DNA of 64,000 bases from an uncultured Eubacteriales bacterium (lineage in GTDB: Bacteria; Bacillota; Clostridia; Oscillospirales; Acutalibacteraceae): assembly GCA_910577755.1 (NCBI GenBank), contig CAJTNL010000001.1, forward strand, positions 1 through 64,000. Direction: 5' to 3'. Each line of letters opens with the position of its first letter. Positions within the stretch are counted from its first letter, which is position 1. Under the pieces are notes generated by a model. That model was given only the letters and a program-made list of their open reading frames with translations. It had not been told where the DNA came from and made no database searches. Shown here piece after piece: positions 7,873 to 17,654 of the stretch. The position numbers were made by a program, and so were the translations under genes.

Positions 7873-8900
7873 CCCGATTGACTTCCTGCAATTTGCTCTG
7901 CCAATTTCATAATGAGCTTCTCAGCAGAATGAAAATCGTCAAGTGCAATTTGTCCCATTGCCGCATGTAAATACCTACATGCTAATGAAACCGCAACAGT
8001 ACGGACACCTCCACGTGTCACATGAATCGCACCCGCATCATTGCCACCAGCTACGGCTTGTTTTACCTGACAAGGCAGTTGTAACTCTTTAGCAGTTTGT
8101 AATGCTAAGGTATAATAATCCCGATCATAAATTGTACCTTTATCCATAAAGGAAATCACCGCACCTTTTCCAAGACGACATACATGCTTCTCTTTTGGAA
8201 CACCTGCTATATCTGCTGCAGTAGTAGTTTCTACCACTAAAGCCGCTTGCGGCTGTACTCTATAAGCAGCTGTTCGTGAACCACGCGTTCCCACTTCCTC
8301 CTGTACACAAAATACAAATGTCATATCATATAGTAAATCTGATTGCAGCATATCAATTAAAATAGCACAGCCTACACGGTCATCCAGTGCACGACCCCGG
8401 ATCATACCATTTTGTACATGAAAAACCGAGTCAAGGCAAACAGGATCTCCCAAATGTACGGTCCGCTCTGCCTCTTCACGATTTGCAGCCCCGATATCTA
8501 CATACATATCATGTATAGGTACAGCTTTTCCTTTCTCGTCTCCCTTTAATAAATGAATTGGTTTCACCCCAATAACACCAGGTACACCGTTACCGACCGT
8601 CACACTTCTTCCGCAAAGCACTCTCTTATCAATACCGCCCACCGTTGCAAATTTCAGGTAGCCATCGCTGTCGATGTGTGTAACAATTAATCCCACCTCA
8701 TCCATATGAGCATTGAGCATGAGCTTTGTTTTTGCTCGATTGGCGCCTTTTTTCTCAGCAATCACATTTCCCATAGCATCTATCGTAATACGATCTGCAT
8801 ATGGAGTCACTTGCGTTACAATAAAATCCCGTACCGCCTCTTCATTGCCAGAGATTCCTTGGCGTTCGCACAGCTGTTGTAACAATTGGATATTCGCCAT
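7869..8900 (-). CDS. M42 family metallopeptidase (aminopeptidase)
   Basis: 343 aa, co-catalytic metal aminopeptidase of family M42 (glutamyl aminopeptidase/FrvX type). Metal ligands and catalytic residues are visible as NAHMDEVG (His, Asp), RALDDRVGC (bridging Asp), QEEVGTRGS (catalytic Glu and metal Glu), VVETT and the C-terminal R-Y-L-H-A. Cytoplasmic, probably trims peptide N-termini as a large oligomer. It follows a paralog with only 16 bases between them. Confidence 0.93.
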   Translation of the reverse strand: MANIQLLQQLCERQGISGNEEAVRDFIVTQVTPYADRITIDAMGNVIAEKKGANRAKTKLMLNAHMDEVGLIVTHIDSDGYLKFATVGGIDKRVLCGRSVTVGNGVPGVIGVKPIHLLKGDEKGKAVPIHDMYVDIGAANREEAERTVHLGDPVCLDSVFHVQNGMIRGRALDDRVGCAILIDMLQSDLLYDMTFVFCVQEEVGTRGSRTAAYRVQPQAALVVETTTAADIAGVPKEKHVCRLGKGAVISFMDKGTIYDRDYYTLALQTAKELQLPCQVKQAVAGGNDAGAIHVTRGGVRTVAVSLACRYLHAAMGQIALDDFHSAEKLIMKLAEQIAGSQSG

Positions 8901-8916
8901 ATACCTCTCCTCTTTT

Positions 8917-9930
8917 CTATCTATGATGGATATAGGAAGCCATTAATCTGGCTGTATGTTCTATATCTTCTAAATCTATCACTTCAACCGGTGTATGCAT
9001 ATATCGCAGAGGAATCGAAATCAGAGCTGTTCTCACACCCGTTTGGGTTGTGCTGATCACATCTGCATTGGTGCCTGTAGCGCCGCCCATCACCTCAATT
9101 TGATACGGAAGTTCCTCATCTTTTGCAATATGCAGCAATCTGTCTTTCATCTCACGGTCCAGTACAGGAGAAGTACCTATCATAGGACCTTTACCCAGAT
9201 TCCCACATTTATGCGCAGGCACACCAGGCTGATCTGCAAAGGTTACATCTATTGCTATCGCCTCAGTAGGAAAAATTCGAAACGCACCTGTCTTGGCCCC
9301 TTGACTCCCTGTTTCTTCTCTACTGCTAAACAGCAGGGTAAGACCGCATGTCAAACGTTTGTCGCTGAGCAGTTGTACACAGCGAATAACCGCTGCACAG
9401 CCTGCACGGTCATCCATGGCTGCAGAGGCAATTCGATGTTGCAGCAATGCCCTAGGAGCTCCATTGACAATGATACGATCACCCAAAGCCACCATTTGTT
9501 CTGCTTCATTTTTATCCATACCTATATCAATCGCCATTTTATCTATCGGTTCTATTGTACTACCATCATCCTCCACCAAGTGGGGCGGTAAACAGCATAC
9601 AATGCCTGTTAATTGTTTTTTTCCATATACCGTAACCGATGCACCCGGCAATACGCGGCGGTCCACACCACCGCAAGAAGCCACATGCAAGAAACCATCC
9701 TCATCAATCTGTGTTACAATCATACCAATTTGATCTAAGTGCGCATCTAGCATTACCTGGCGCTGCGCCTGTTTATCGCCCATAAACGCAATTACATTAC
9801 CCATATGATCTATCGTTACATCACAATACGGCTCCAAGGCCTTTTTTACCACTTGTGCCGCACATACTTCGTCACCGGACGTACCTGCCGCTGTACAAAG
9901 TGCAAACAGTAATTCCTTTAATTGTTCCAT
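8917..9930 (-). CDS. M42 family metallopeptidase, tandem paralog
   Basis: 337 aa. It has the same M42 landmarks as the next gene: LDAHLDQIG, AAMDDRAGC, SREETGSQGA, AIDVTFA and IPLRYMHTP. The two differ in the metal-site region (E in one, D in the other), which suggests different substrate ranges. AGGAGG precedes the ATG at 9930. It lies 12 bases after murD, so wall-precursor synthesis and peptide turnover genes share a transcript. Confidence 0.93.
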   Translation of the reverse strand: MEQLKELLFALCTAAGTSGDEVCAAQVVKKALEPYCDVTIDHMGNVIAFMGDKQAQRQVMLDAHLDQIGMIVTQIDEDGFLHVASCGGVDRRVLPGASVTVYGKKQLTGIVCCLPPHLVEDDGSTIEPIDKMAIDIGMDKNEAEQMVALGDRIIVNGAPRALLQHRIASAAMDDRAGCAAVIRCVQLLSDKRLTCGLTLLFSSREETGSQGAKTGAFRIFPTEAIAIDVTFADQPGVPAHKCGNLGKGPMIGTSPVLDREMKDRLLHIAKDEELPYQIEVMGGATGTNADVISTTQTGVRTALISIPLRYMHTPVEVIDLEDIEHTARLMASYIHHR

Positions 9931-9942
9931 AATGACCTCCTG

Positions 9943-11334
9943 CTACAGTTTATTTACCAAGTCTTTAAAATGATTTCCCCTTGCTTCAAAGTCAGAATAC
10001 ACGTCAAAACTTGCAGATGCAGGCGATAAGGATACAATATCTCCCTGCACTGCTTGTGATCTTGCAAGCTGTACGGCTTCTTCCATAGAACCTGCATGTA
10101 AAATGGTAATGCACTCCGGTCTGTACAGCGGCGCTTTCTTCACAGCAGTCTCAATTTTTTTTGCCGTTGCACCCATTAAAATTAATATTTTCACTTTTTC
10201 TACAATTACAGGTCCTAATGAATGATATGGTATATTTTTATCATATCCACCTGCAATTAAAATAATTTTTTTGTTATATAACTGCAATGTACCGCTAGCC
10301 GTTCTGGTAGGACTAGTGCCGATGGAATCGTTATAATAAGACACACCGTCTAATACCCGTACAAGCTCTGTGCGGTGAGGAACTCCACCAAAAGTTTTTG
10401 CTACCTGTTCTATCGTTTGAACAGACACATCACCCCACACCGCAGTTATGGCAGCCATATAGTTTTCTATATTATGCTTTCCTGGAATTTTAATCATATC
10501 AATATGGAGCGCTTCTGTTTGCCTGTCACCCTGCCCAATTACAATCATACCGTCCTGCCGTAAATATGCGCCGTATCTACAGGGCTTAGTACTGCTAAAA
10601 GTAAACATCTGACCCCGTACATCATCTGCAAAAGACATGGTGATAGCATTATCTGCATTTAAAACAGTTTTTGAACATGCTGTTTGATGTAACACTAGAT
10701 TGCGCTTAGCCTGCACATATTCATCCATATCCTTATGCATATCCAAATGATTAGGAGATAAATTGGTCACGACTGCAATCTTGGGACTACGTCTCATAGA
10801 AATTAACTGAAAGCTTGACAGCTCCACTACCGCAACGTCCTGCTGCCGTATCTGCTCTATAGTTTGCAACAGCGGTCTGCCAATATTCCCTCCTAAATGA
10901 ACACGTTTACCTGCCGCCTTTAAAAATTCCGAAATAATAGTCGTAGTCGTGGTCTTACCATCACTGCCGGTTACAGCGTATATGTTGCAAGGACAAAGGT
11001 CAAAAAAGACCTCCATTTCAGACGTAACGGTTATACCGCACGCTCTTGCCTGCTCCAGCTCCTTTGTATGAAAGCGCATGCCTGGTGTACGGAACATCAT
11101 ATCTACGTCCAGATTCTGCAAATAATTTTCGCCTAACCTCAGCGTAACCCCCATTTGTTCAAGCTCTTGTCCTGCTGCACCCAATTGCTCCCTTTTCCGT
11201 TTATCGCAGGCAAATACAATTGCACCTTTTGCAGCAAATAATTTTGCCAATGGTAAATTGCTGCCGCCAATACCTAAAAAAGCAACCTTTTTGCCCTTAA
11301 TATGCTCAAAAAAAGCTTGCACTCTGCTATCCAT
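9943..11334 (-). CDS. murD: UDP-N-acetylmuramoylalanine--D-glutamate ligase
   Basis: Cytoplasmic peptidoglycan-precursor enzyme that adds D-glutamate to UDP-MurNAc-L-Ala using ATP. 463 aa. The N-terminal Rossmann part has FLGIGGSN, the central ATP motif is GSDGKTTTTT (about residue 123), followed by ELSSFQL and NLSPNHLDMH, and the ligase C-terminal part has NDSIGTSP and GGYDKNIPY. The start at 11334 is preferred over an in-frame ATG at 11352, as it has GGGG seven bases upstream while the earlier ATG has no site. It stands alone from the usual mur cluster and leads a peptidase operon. Confidence 0.95.
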   Translation of the reverse strand: MDSRVQAFFEHIKGKKVAFLGIGGSNLPLAKLFAAKGAIVFACDKRKREQLGAAGQELEQMGVTLRLGENYLQNLDVDMMFRTPGMRFHTKELEQARACGITVTSEMEVFFDLCPCNIYAVTGSDGKTTTTTIISEFLKAAGKRVHLGGNIGRPLLQTIEQIRQQDVAVVELSSFQLISMRRSPKIAVVTNLSPNHLDMHKDMDEYVQAKRNLVLHQTACSKTVLNADNAITMSFADDVRGQMFTFSSTKPCRYGAYLRQDGMIVIGQGDRQTEALHIDMIKIPGKHNIENYMAAITAVWGDVSVQTIEQVAKTFGGVPHRTELVRVLDGVSYYNDSIGTSPTRTASGTLQLYNKKIILIAGGYDKNIPYHSLGPVIVEKVKILILMGATAKKIETAVKKAPLYRPECITILHAGSMEEAVQLARSQAVQGDIVSLSPASASFDVYSDFEARGNHFKDLVNKL

Positions 11335-11669
11335 ACATACGCCCCATTTCATTATAGACTAAAACAACGATATATTCAGTTCTATTATACGTTTTGAAAT
11401 CATAAATAGCAATACAACATAACCTAATGCAGATAGAATTTATCAAAATTATTTGTATCCTTTTCAAATCCATTCCTTATCATAACCATAATTGATTTAT
11501 CATTTATGTCATTAAACAAAAAAATCAGCCAGTTTTTTTCCACAATTTACAATGCTCACAAAATTATAACGAATTTCTAATTGAATCTATCCTAACACAA
11601 AAAAAAGTGGTAAAATATAAACAATTGAAAAAATAATGATTTAAGTTAAAAATTGCGGAGGGTTGATTC
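11335..11669. other. Divergent promoter region of murD and purC, no gene seen
   Basis: AT-rich stretch between two divergent genes. I looked for a purine riboswitch or similar structured leader in front of purC and saw none. A TAAAAT box at about 11610 could be a -10 for purC, but no good -35 was seen. Confidence 0.4.
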
Positions 11670-12347
11670 ATGAAATCTGTATATCAAGGTAAAACAAAGG
11701 ACGTATTCGCATTAGACAACGGCAATTATTTACTAAAGTTCAAAGATGATGTGACCGGTACTAACGGAGTATTTGACCCGGGCGCAAATACAGTTGGTCT
11801 AACTATAGACGGCATTGGAAAAGAAAATTTAAAAGTTTCTATTTTCTTTTTTGAAATTTTAAAAAAAGCAGGTATTAAAACGCATTATGTCTCTGCCGAT
11901 GTAGATAATTCTACTATGGAGGTATTACCTGCCCAATGCTTTGGAAAAGGCGTAGAGGTAATATGCCGTAACCGTGCAGTAGGCAGCTTTTTCAAACGAT
12001 ATGGCGACTATTTAACAGAAGGACAACCGCTAGACGCCTATGTTGAAATTACATTAAAAGATGATGACCGCGGTGATCCGTTGGTTACCGCCGAAGGGTT
12101 GGATGTTTTAGGAATTATGACGCCTGTGCAATTTGAAGAAACTAAAAAACTAACACAAAAAATTAACAATATTATTACACAAACCTTAGAGGAAAAAAAC
12201 ATTGAACTATATGATATAAAATTTGAATTTGGCTATCACAACGGGGAAGTCATTTTAATGGATGAAATTGCTTCCGGCAACATGCGCTGCTATAAAGATG
12301 GTAAAAAACTGGATCCTATGGATTTAACTGCAATGATTCTTGCTTAA
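11670..12347 (+). CDS. purC: Phosphoribosylaminoimidazole-succinocarboxamide synthase (SAICAR synthetase)
   Basis: Purine biosynthesis enzyme that joins aspartate to CAIR with ATP. 225 aa, the normal bacterial size. It starts with YQGKTKDVF (the family's GKvRdly motif), and has [23 protein letters not shown] and the C-terminal [11 protein letters not shown] signatures. GGAGGG sits eight bases before the ATG. It is alone on the plus strand, apart from the rest of the purine pathway, and is closed by its own terminator. Confidence 0.96.
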   Translation: MKSVYQGKTKDVFALDNGNYLLKFKDDVTGTNGVFDPGANTVGLTIDGIGKENLKVSIFFFEILKKAGIKTHYVSADVDNSTMEVLPAQCFGKGVEVICRNRAVGSFFKRYGDYLTEGQPLDAYVEITLKDDDRGDPLVTAEGLDVLGIMTPVQFEETKKLTQKINNIITQTLEEKNIELYDIKFEFGYHNGEVILMDEIASGNMRCYKDGKKLDPMDLTAMILA

Positions 12348-12371
12348 AAACAGCAATAAAATATATTTATA

Positions 12372-12410
12372 AAAAACGGTATCTGCAGCGTATGTGCAGA
12401 TACCGTTTTT
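12372..12410. terminator. Bidirectional terminator of purC and the facing small ORF
   Basis: Perfect 16-bp arms (12372-12387 and 12395-12410) with A and T tracts on both sides, so it can stop purC and also minus-strand transcripts coming from the right. Confidence 0.85.
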
Positions 12411-12421
12411 CATTATACCCA

Positions 12422-12541
12422 TTAATTAGCTTTACTTCGCTCAGATAAAGATAATGCGTGTGCTCCTTTTTCCTGTTCTATGTTTCTGAATTTAATAACG
12501 AATATCAATAAAATAATATAGCACACCAAAATAACAGCCAT
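12422..12541 (-). CDS. Possible small single-span membrane protein (39 aa)
   Basis: ATG at 12541 with GGTGG five bases upstream opens a 39-codon frame. Residues 2-18 are strongly hydrophobic (AVILVCYIILLIFVIKF) and are followed by a charged tail rich in E, K, R and S. It ends ten bases before a bidirectional terminator and lies 105 bases after the cyclopropane synthase-like gene on the same strand, so it could be its last cistron. No family recognised. A frame of this size can occur by chance. Confidence 0.4.
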   Translation of the reverse strand: MAVILVCYIILLIFVIKFRNIEQEKGAHALSLSERSKAN

Positions 12542-12646
12542 TGAATCCACCAATACAAACACATTAATATATAACCCAGTTTTGTGTAAAAATTACAACC
12601 ACTCAACCACACCGTAATGCCTTTGCGTTGTTTTTATTATAAAAAA

Positions 12647-13831
12647 TTAATCTTCATATAAGTACTCTCTTGTCATATGCAGAGTATTATTTACGCCTTT
12701 TGTAAATAAAATCTGATGTAAATCACAAACTCCGTTATGAAAAACAGACGCACAAGACACCAAATACAATTCCCACATACGCACAAAGCGTTCTTCAAAC
12801 ATACCGCTAATTACATCCCGTTTCGCAGCATAATTCTTTGCCCATTCCAGCAATGTTTTTTCATAATGTCGCCTTAAACTCTCTACATCTAATGTATAGT
12901 AGTTATATTCTCCTATAAGGTGAATAATTTCTCGCAAACTTGGTATCACGCCGCCCGGAAAAATATATTTTTTAATCCATGGGTCACCGTCATGCTCATG
13001 CCGTCCGCTAATGTAATGAAGCAATACCATTCCTTTTTTATTGAGCACCTTATCTATATTTTTAAAAAATAATGCATAGTTCTCACGGCTGACATGCTCT
13101 AGCATACCAACACTCACAATACGGTCAAAAGAAAGACCAGACTTTTCTAAATCACGGTAGTCCATTAAACGAATTTCAACCTGATCCTCTAAACCCGCAG
13201 CCTTGATACGTTCCTGACCCTTTTTATACTGCTCTTCACTTAGTGTAATGCCCACACCTTTTACATGATATTTTTTTACTGCGGTAAGTAACAAATAACC
13301 CCAACCGCATCCAATATCCAAAAGTGTTTGTCCTTCTTTTAAATTCAGTTTTTTCAAAATATAATCAACTTTATTGACCTGTGCATCATAGAGGGTGTCA
13401 TTCTCTTTTTTAAAGTAAGCGCAAGAATAACTCATGGTTTTATCCAGCCATAACTCAAAAAAGGCATTACCGATGTCATAATGAGTCGCAATCTCCTGCT
13501 TTTGATTCTTCTTGGATATAGAGGTTTTCATGATTTTAGTTAAACCGCTGAAGTCGCTGGAAAAACCTTCTAGCTTTTCCAGCACCATATTTAAAATATC
13601 AAATAAATTGCCTTGCTCAAGCTCTAATACTTTATCCATATATGCTTCGCCCAAAGCCAGCGACGGACTTTTCATAACAGCTCCCATTTCTATGCCACCG
13701 TTGGCACGAATGATTGCCTGCGGTTCTCCCTGACCTACTTGAAACTCTTCACCGTCAGGAAACTTAAGCACAAATGGAATGTCATCAAATTTTTTCAACA
13801 GCTTTTTTACAATCATCTTATCAAATGCCAT
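12647..13831 (-). CDS. cfa: Cyclopropane-fatty-acyl-phospholipid synthase family methyltransferase
   Basis: 394 aa, SAM-dependent methyltransferase that adds a methylene bridge to unsaturated acyl chains of membrane phospholipids. An N-terminal lipid-binding part of about 110 residues is followed by ATHYDIGNAFFELWLD, the SAM motif LLDIGCGWGYLL (about 170), and the family's YIFPGG, SLRRHYEKTLLEW and SCASVFHNG. AAGGAG precedes the ATG. It could equally make another lipid methylation, as the family is broad. The gene stands apart, with a tiny ORF behind it. Confidence 0.9.
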   Translation of the reverse strand: MAFDKMIVKKLLKKFDDIPFVLKFPDGEEFQVGQGEPQAIIRANGGIEMGAVMKSPSLALGEAYMDKVLELEQGNLFDILNMVLEKLEGFSSDFSGLTKIMKTSISKKNQKQEIATHYDIGNAFFELWLDKTMSYSCAYFKKENDTLYDAQVNKVDYILKKLNLKEGQTLLDIGCGWGYLLLTAVKKYHVKGVGITLSEEQYKKGQERIKAAGLEDQVEIRLMDYRDLEKSGLSFDRIVSVGMLEHVSRENYALFFKNIDKVLNKKGMVLLHYISGRHEHDGDPWIKKYIFPGGVIPSLREIIHLIGEYNYYTLDVESLRRHYEKTLLEWAKNYAAKRDVISGMFEERFVRMWELYLVSCASVFHNGVCDLHQILFTKGVNNTLHMTREYLYED

Positions 13832-13958
13832 ATTTTAAATACTCCTTTTCAACTAATACAAACTATATTGTATATCTTACTTCATATTCCCACGTTGTCA
13901 ATATAAATCAACATGAATTATAATTTGATTTTTTACATACGCTTAACAATCCAAATAA

Positions 13959-15029
13959 TCATACTAATTTTTTCACGCCGGGAATTAATCGCAAAACTAC
14001 CCCTACCAATGTGCCAACCATTACCATTACCAAAGCTTTTAAAATATTTAACCAAATACTTTTAAAAGGATCCAATGCAGATCCCAGATGCAGCATTACA
14101 AACCCCATAAGCCAATGTAAATAATATATACACAACGTACTTTGAGAAATGGCGCTTACAATCTTTTGTATAATTTTATATCGAAACTTCACCCCAATAA
14201 ACAAACAAAAGAAACCGATTGACATAATAAATGAGGAAACTCTAGTATATCCATCATCAATAACGCCATGCTGTGGACCTGTTGCACCGGTTTCAAACGC
14301 CTTCTCTAAAAAGAATAAAATCCACCCTATTATAACGGCTGCAACAGATATCATTTTAAAATACCGCTTTTTTATCTGCTCTATATAAAAATATTTATGC
14401 AATATTGCTCCTAAAATAAAATAAAGAACAAAGGTACCATTATAACCAAAAATATTATAACTGCCTAATGAAGAAAATGAAAATAAAGGCAATCCAGCAT
14501 AACAATTTAAAATTTGAGAAAAAACATTAAATAGCATTACACCGTATCTCAATACAAATAAAATCATACAAAAAACTGTTAAAATCACTTTTGCCTTCGG
14601 ATGATCAAAACATATTTTTAATAACGGAAAAATAATATAAATAGCCAATAAGGTATTCATAAACCAAAAATGACCTGTACTAATCCCTTCAACCGTACCT
14701 CCAATTGCATATTGCAGTAAATCTACAGTATTAAAATCACCAAAGGATTTATTAAGAATAAAAATCAGACCAACCAACGTTATAATACGCCATAAAAAGT
14801 AGGATAATGTTACCCACCCAACTCTCTTCATATGCTTTTTCATATCAAACGGAGCATTTAAAAGCAATGCTCCGTTTACCATAAAAAATACAGGTACGCC
14901 TGCTGTACATATCATAATGCTAAAATTGTTCATAAGACCATCATTTAACAAATCGAAATGCAAATAGCAGACAAAGAACATTGCAGAAACTTTCAACATG
15001 TCAAAATAGTCCACTCTTTCTCTGGCCAT
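13959..15029 (-). CDS. Membrane acyltransferase family protein (Acyl_transf_3)
   Basis: 356 aa with about ten membrane spans. The N-terminus R-V-D-Y-F-D-M-L-K and a short CYLHF with the catalytic-type histidine near residue 23 fit the acyltransferase-3 family that O-acetylates or otherwise acylates sugars and cell-surface polymers. HFWFMNTLLAIY and STLCIYYLHWLMG are other typical stretches. It follows the YfhO-like gene by 15 bases in the same operon, so it may decorate the same surface glycan. The acceptor is not known. Confidence 0.85.
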   Translation of the reverse strand: MARERVDYFDMLKVSAMFFVCYLHFDLLNDGLMNNFSIMICTAGVPVFFMVNGALLLNAPFDMKKHMKRVGWVTLSYFLWRIITLVGLIFILNKSFGDFNTVDLLQYAIGGTVEGISTGHFWFMNTLLAIYIIFPLLKICFDHPKAKVILTVFCMILFVLRYGVMLFNVFSQILNCYAGLPLFSFSSLGSYNIFGYNGTFVLYFILGAILHKYFYIEQIKKRYFKMISVAAVIIGWILFFLEKAFETGATGPQHGVIDDGYTRVSSFIMSIGFFCLFIGVKFRYKIIQKIVSAISQSTLCIYYLHWLMGFVMLHLGSALDPFKSIWLNILKALVMVMVGTLVGVVLRLIPGVKKLV

Positions 15030-15044
15030 GGTCCCTCCACGTAT

Positions 15045-17654
15045 TTAAAACTGTTTTCTTTTGTTTATCCAATGTAACAAAATTAAATAACTTACTAACG
15101 TCACAACACTAATACTGCTTATGGTGCTCCCGACCACGAATCCCGGCGGGATAAATGATAATACTACTGTATGCGTTCCTTCCGGTATTTTAACCGATAA
15201 AAATGTATCAAATACCGGTTCTGTTTCAACGCTTTGTCCATTCACATAAGCTGTCCAACCTTTCTCATAAGGCAGCGATAAAAACAATCTTTCATTTGCA
15301 TTGACCGTCACAGTTCCACTAAAAGACGCTTTACTGTTTCCTGCCGCATTAAAGCTTCCGTCTGCCAATTTTTCATAGTATTGCCTGAAAATTGCCATAT
15401 CCTGACGATATACATAAGGAGTACCTAACACAAAATTATCCTGTAAAAGCTCAACAGTAATCGTATAGGTATCGGCTTGCGTATCTGATATATGCAGCGG
15501 ATGAATATAGTCATAATAGGCACCATGATAATTAGGTGAATAATCGACAGTTTCACCGTTTAATCGAATCTCTGCTTTTAATTTTCTTTCTGCACCGCCG
15601 AAAGAAACATAAATAGGATCCTGAGGATTACTTCTCTTGTAAATGTAAGAAACTGTTGCCGGTTTCTCTATATCCAACTTTTCTAAAATAATTTTGCCGT
15701 TCTCATTTTTGATGGTTGTATTCTCTGTTACCGTATCTACTAATTCTTCAGGAATAAAAATATTTTTTTCTCCCTGCGGAACAAACGATTGAAATACACT
15801 GTTTTGAGAATCAAACGGATTCCTCTCACTAAATTCCATTTCTCCAATATTTTCAGGAATTGCAAAACCTAATCCCAACGCATATGGATTTTCAAAAATA
15901 GAAAGCGCTCCTTCTGTATATACTTTCTGGTATTGAGACGTATATTCCTTATCTGATATAAAGTATTTTATATTATACATACTATCAAACGCTATCGTGT
16001 TACCCTTGCCGTTACTAATAAACACATCATTTGTCTGATACCCTGTTTTTTTAAAGAAATTGACTAAACTCATTTTTAAATTAGAGCTATAATGGCTGAT
16101 ACCATTATAAGAAAAGTACATGGCATCATTCAGCGTATAAAAGAAATCCATTTCAATCCGATAAACCGAATCATCTAACGATTTGGCTTTTGTAATAATT
16201 GACTCCTTATCATTATGATAAGAGGTAAATTCATAAGCTGTATCATACGGCATTTCTTCTATAATATGATACCCGTTTGTTCCCATATTTCCAGTAGATA
16301 TAACTGCTATACAAATTATTGACGCTGCTTGTAACCATTTTTTCACTTGCACACTTACAAAATATAATAAAATATAAAACGCCACAATTAAGCCCAAATC
16401 TAATAGAAAAGATTTACTTGCCAATTTATTTGTAAAAAAACCCAACATAACTGTAACGGCAAATAATGCCGCACCCGTTATAGAATAACGCAGTATTGGG
16501 GGCTTTGAAGCTCTTAAAGCCTGAAAACTTTCGATTGCCAGCGTAATTAAAATAAAACCAAAAATAAAGGCATATCTGTGTGTAAACATATTAGGAAGCG
16601 CAAAAGCGTGCCATACTAAATCAAACGAAACTATATGAAAAGAAAGTATTAATACTGCTACTAAGCCGCCTGCCAACAATTTTGTATACAAACTGATGGT
16701 TTTATGAACAAAAAACAGCACTGTAAGTACCAAAATAAATATACCTATAAAAATATTTGGTAAACCATCACGTAAATCAGCATATTCAAACATATTGGTA
16801 TACAATTGACCAAAAATATCAAACAAAACATTTTTTAACGAAAATGAGAGTCCTGAAGAAACACTAGATTTATTGCCGCTAAGTGCAAAAAAAGTGGGTA
16901 ATAAAACGATCGCCGACATACCACCGGCAATTAGAGACGATAAAACATAGTTTGCGGTCTTTTTACCAAAATACTTTAATTTTTCAACGGTTGGCAAAGA
17001 ACGCAACACACGATAAACAAAATATAAAACTGTAAAAATGCAAAGCATATAGCCAATATAATAGTTTGTCACCAACGCCGCAAACAGCGACAGAATATAA
17101 CAAAGAGGTTTTTTCTTCTGAATCATACGGTGTATACCCAGCGCAATGAATGGAAGCAAAATAACGCCGTCCAACCACATAATATGTGAAAGATATACAA
17201 TATTAAAACTCATAAAAGCATAACAGACCGAAAAAATTAACGACGTATATCTGCTGCGATAGACTTCAGCTAAAAAAAGCTGACAAGTAAAACCACAGGC
17301 CCCTATTTTAAGAATCGTCATAATAAATATGGCAGTGGGTAATTGACCAGATGTAAAAAATAAAAGAATAAAATTAAATGGACTTAATAAATAATAAGGT
17401 AAAATTCCCCACATATTGTTGCCTAATGTTTGGCTAAGGCAATAAAATAAATGATTTTCCCCTTGAAAAAAACCTTTAAAATAGGAAAAAAAGTCTGTAT
17501 ACTGTGCAGCTAAATCTATGGTTAAAATTGTATGTTCCCCGCCGGGAAACACACCTAAAACGGCAAACATCACAGTCAGCATACATGCCGGTATTGCAAA
17601 AGATAAAATTCCAATTAAACTTTTATGCAAATAAACGTTATTCCTCATCAACAT
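15045..17654 (-). CDS. yfhO: YfhO family membrane glycosyltransferase
   Basis: 869 aa, large multi-span membrane protein of the YfhO family (GT-C fold). About 12 hydrophobic spans cover residues 10-450, with EHTILTIDLAAQYTDFF in the first outer loop (acidic catalytic-type residues); an extracellular part covers about 470-840 with a GWTAYVNGQSV segment typical of the family, and a last span sits at the C-terminus. In Bacillus and Listeria such proteins take a sugar from undecaprenyl phosphate and put it on lipoteichoic acid or another surface polymer. It overlaps the CsbB-like gene by 17 bases. CsbB and YfhO form a known pair, which supports the function. Confidence 0.9.
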   Translation of the reverse strand: MLMRNNVYLHKSLIGILSFAIPACMLTVMFAVLGVFPGGEHTILTIDLAAQYTDFFSYFKGFFQGENHLFYCLSQTLGNNMWGILPYYLLSPFNFILLFFTSGQLPTAIFIMTILKIGACGFTCQLFLAEVYRSRYTSLIFSVCYAFMSFNIVYLSHIMWLDGVILLPFIALGIHRMIQKKKPLCYILSLFAALVTNYYIGYMLCIFTVLYFVYRVLRSLPTVEKLKYFGKKTANYVLSSLIAGGMSAIVLLPTFFALSGNKSSVSSGLSFSLKNVLFDIFGQLYTNMFEYADLRDGLPNIFIGIFILVLTVLFFVHKTISLYTKLLAGGLVAVLILSFHIVSFDLVWHAFALPNMFTHRYAFIFGFILITLAIESFQALRASKPPILRYSITGAALFAVTVMLGFFTNKLASKSFLLDLGLIVAFYILLYFVSVQVKKWLQAASIICIAVISTGNMGTNGYHIIEEMPYDTAYEFTSYHNDKESIITKAKSLDDSVYRIEMDFFYTLNDAMYFSYNGISHYSSNLKMSLVNFFKKTGYQTNDVFISNGKGNTIAFDSMYNIKYFISDKEYTSQYQKVYTEGALSIFENPYALGLGFAIPENIGEMEFSERNPFDSQNSVFQSFVPQGEKNIFIPEELVDTVTENTTIKNENGKIILEKLDIEKPATVSYIYKRSNPQDPIYVSFGGAERKLKAEIRLNGETVDYSPNYHGAYYDYIHPLHISDTQADTYTITVELLQDNFVLGTPYVYRQDMAIFRQYYEKLADGSFNAAGNSKASFSGTVTVNANERLFLSLPYEKGWTAYVNGQSVETEPVFDTFLSVKIPEGTHTVVLSFIPPGFVVGSTISSISVVTLVSYLILLHWINKRKQF

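Noticed and set aside
8995..9733. Long plus-strand frames opposite the M42 peptidase genes
   Set aside because: They are shadows of strongly conserved minus-strand genes, without ribosome binding sites or recognisable domains.
11353..11669. A purine riboswitch in front of purC
   Set aside because: The conserved junction and loop sequences were not found and the leader is low-complexity AT.
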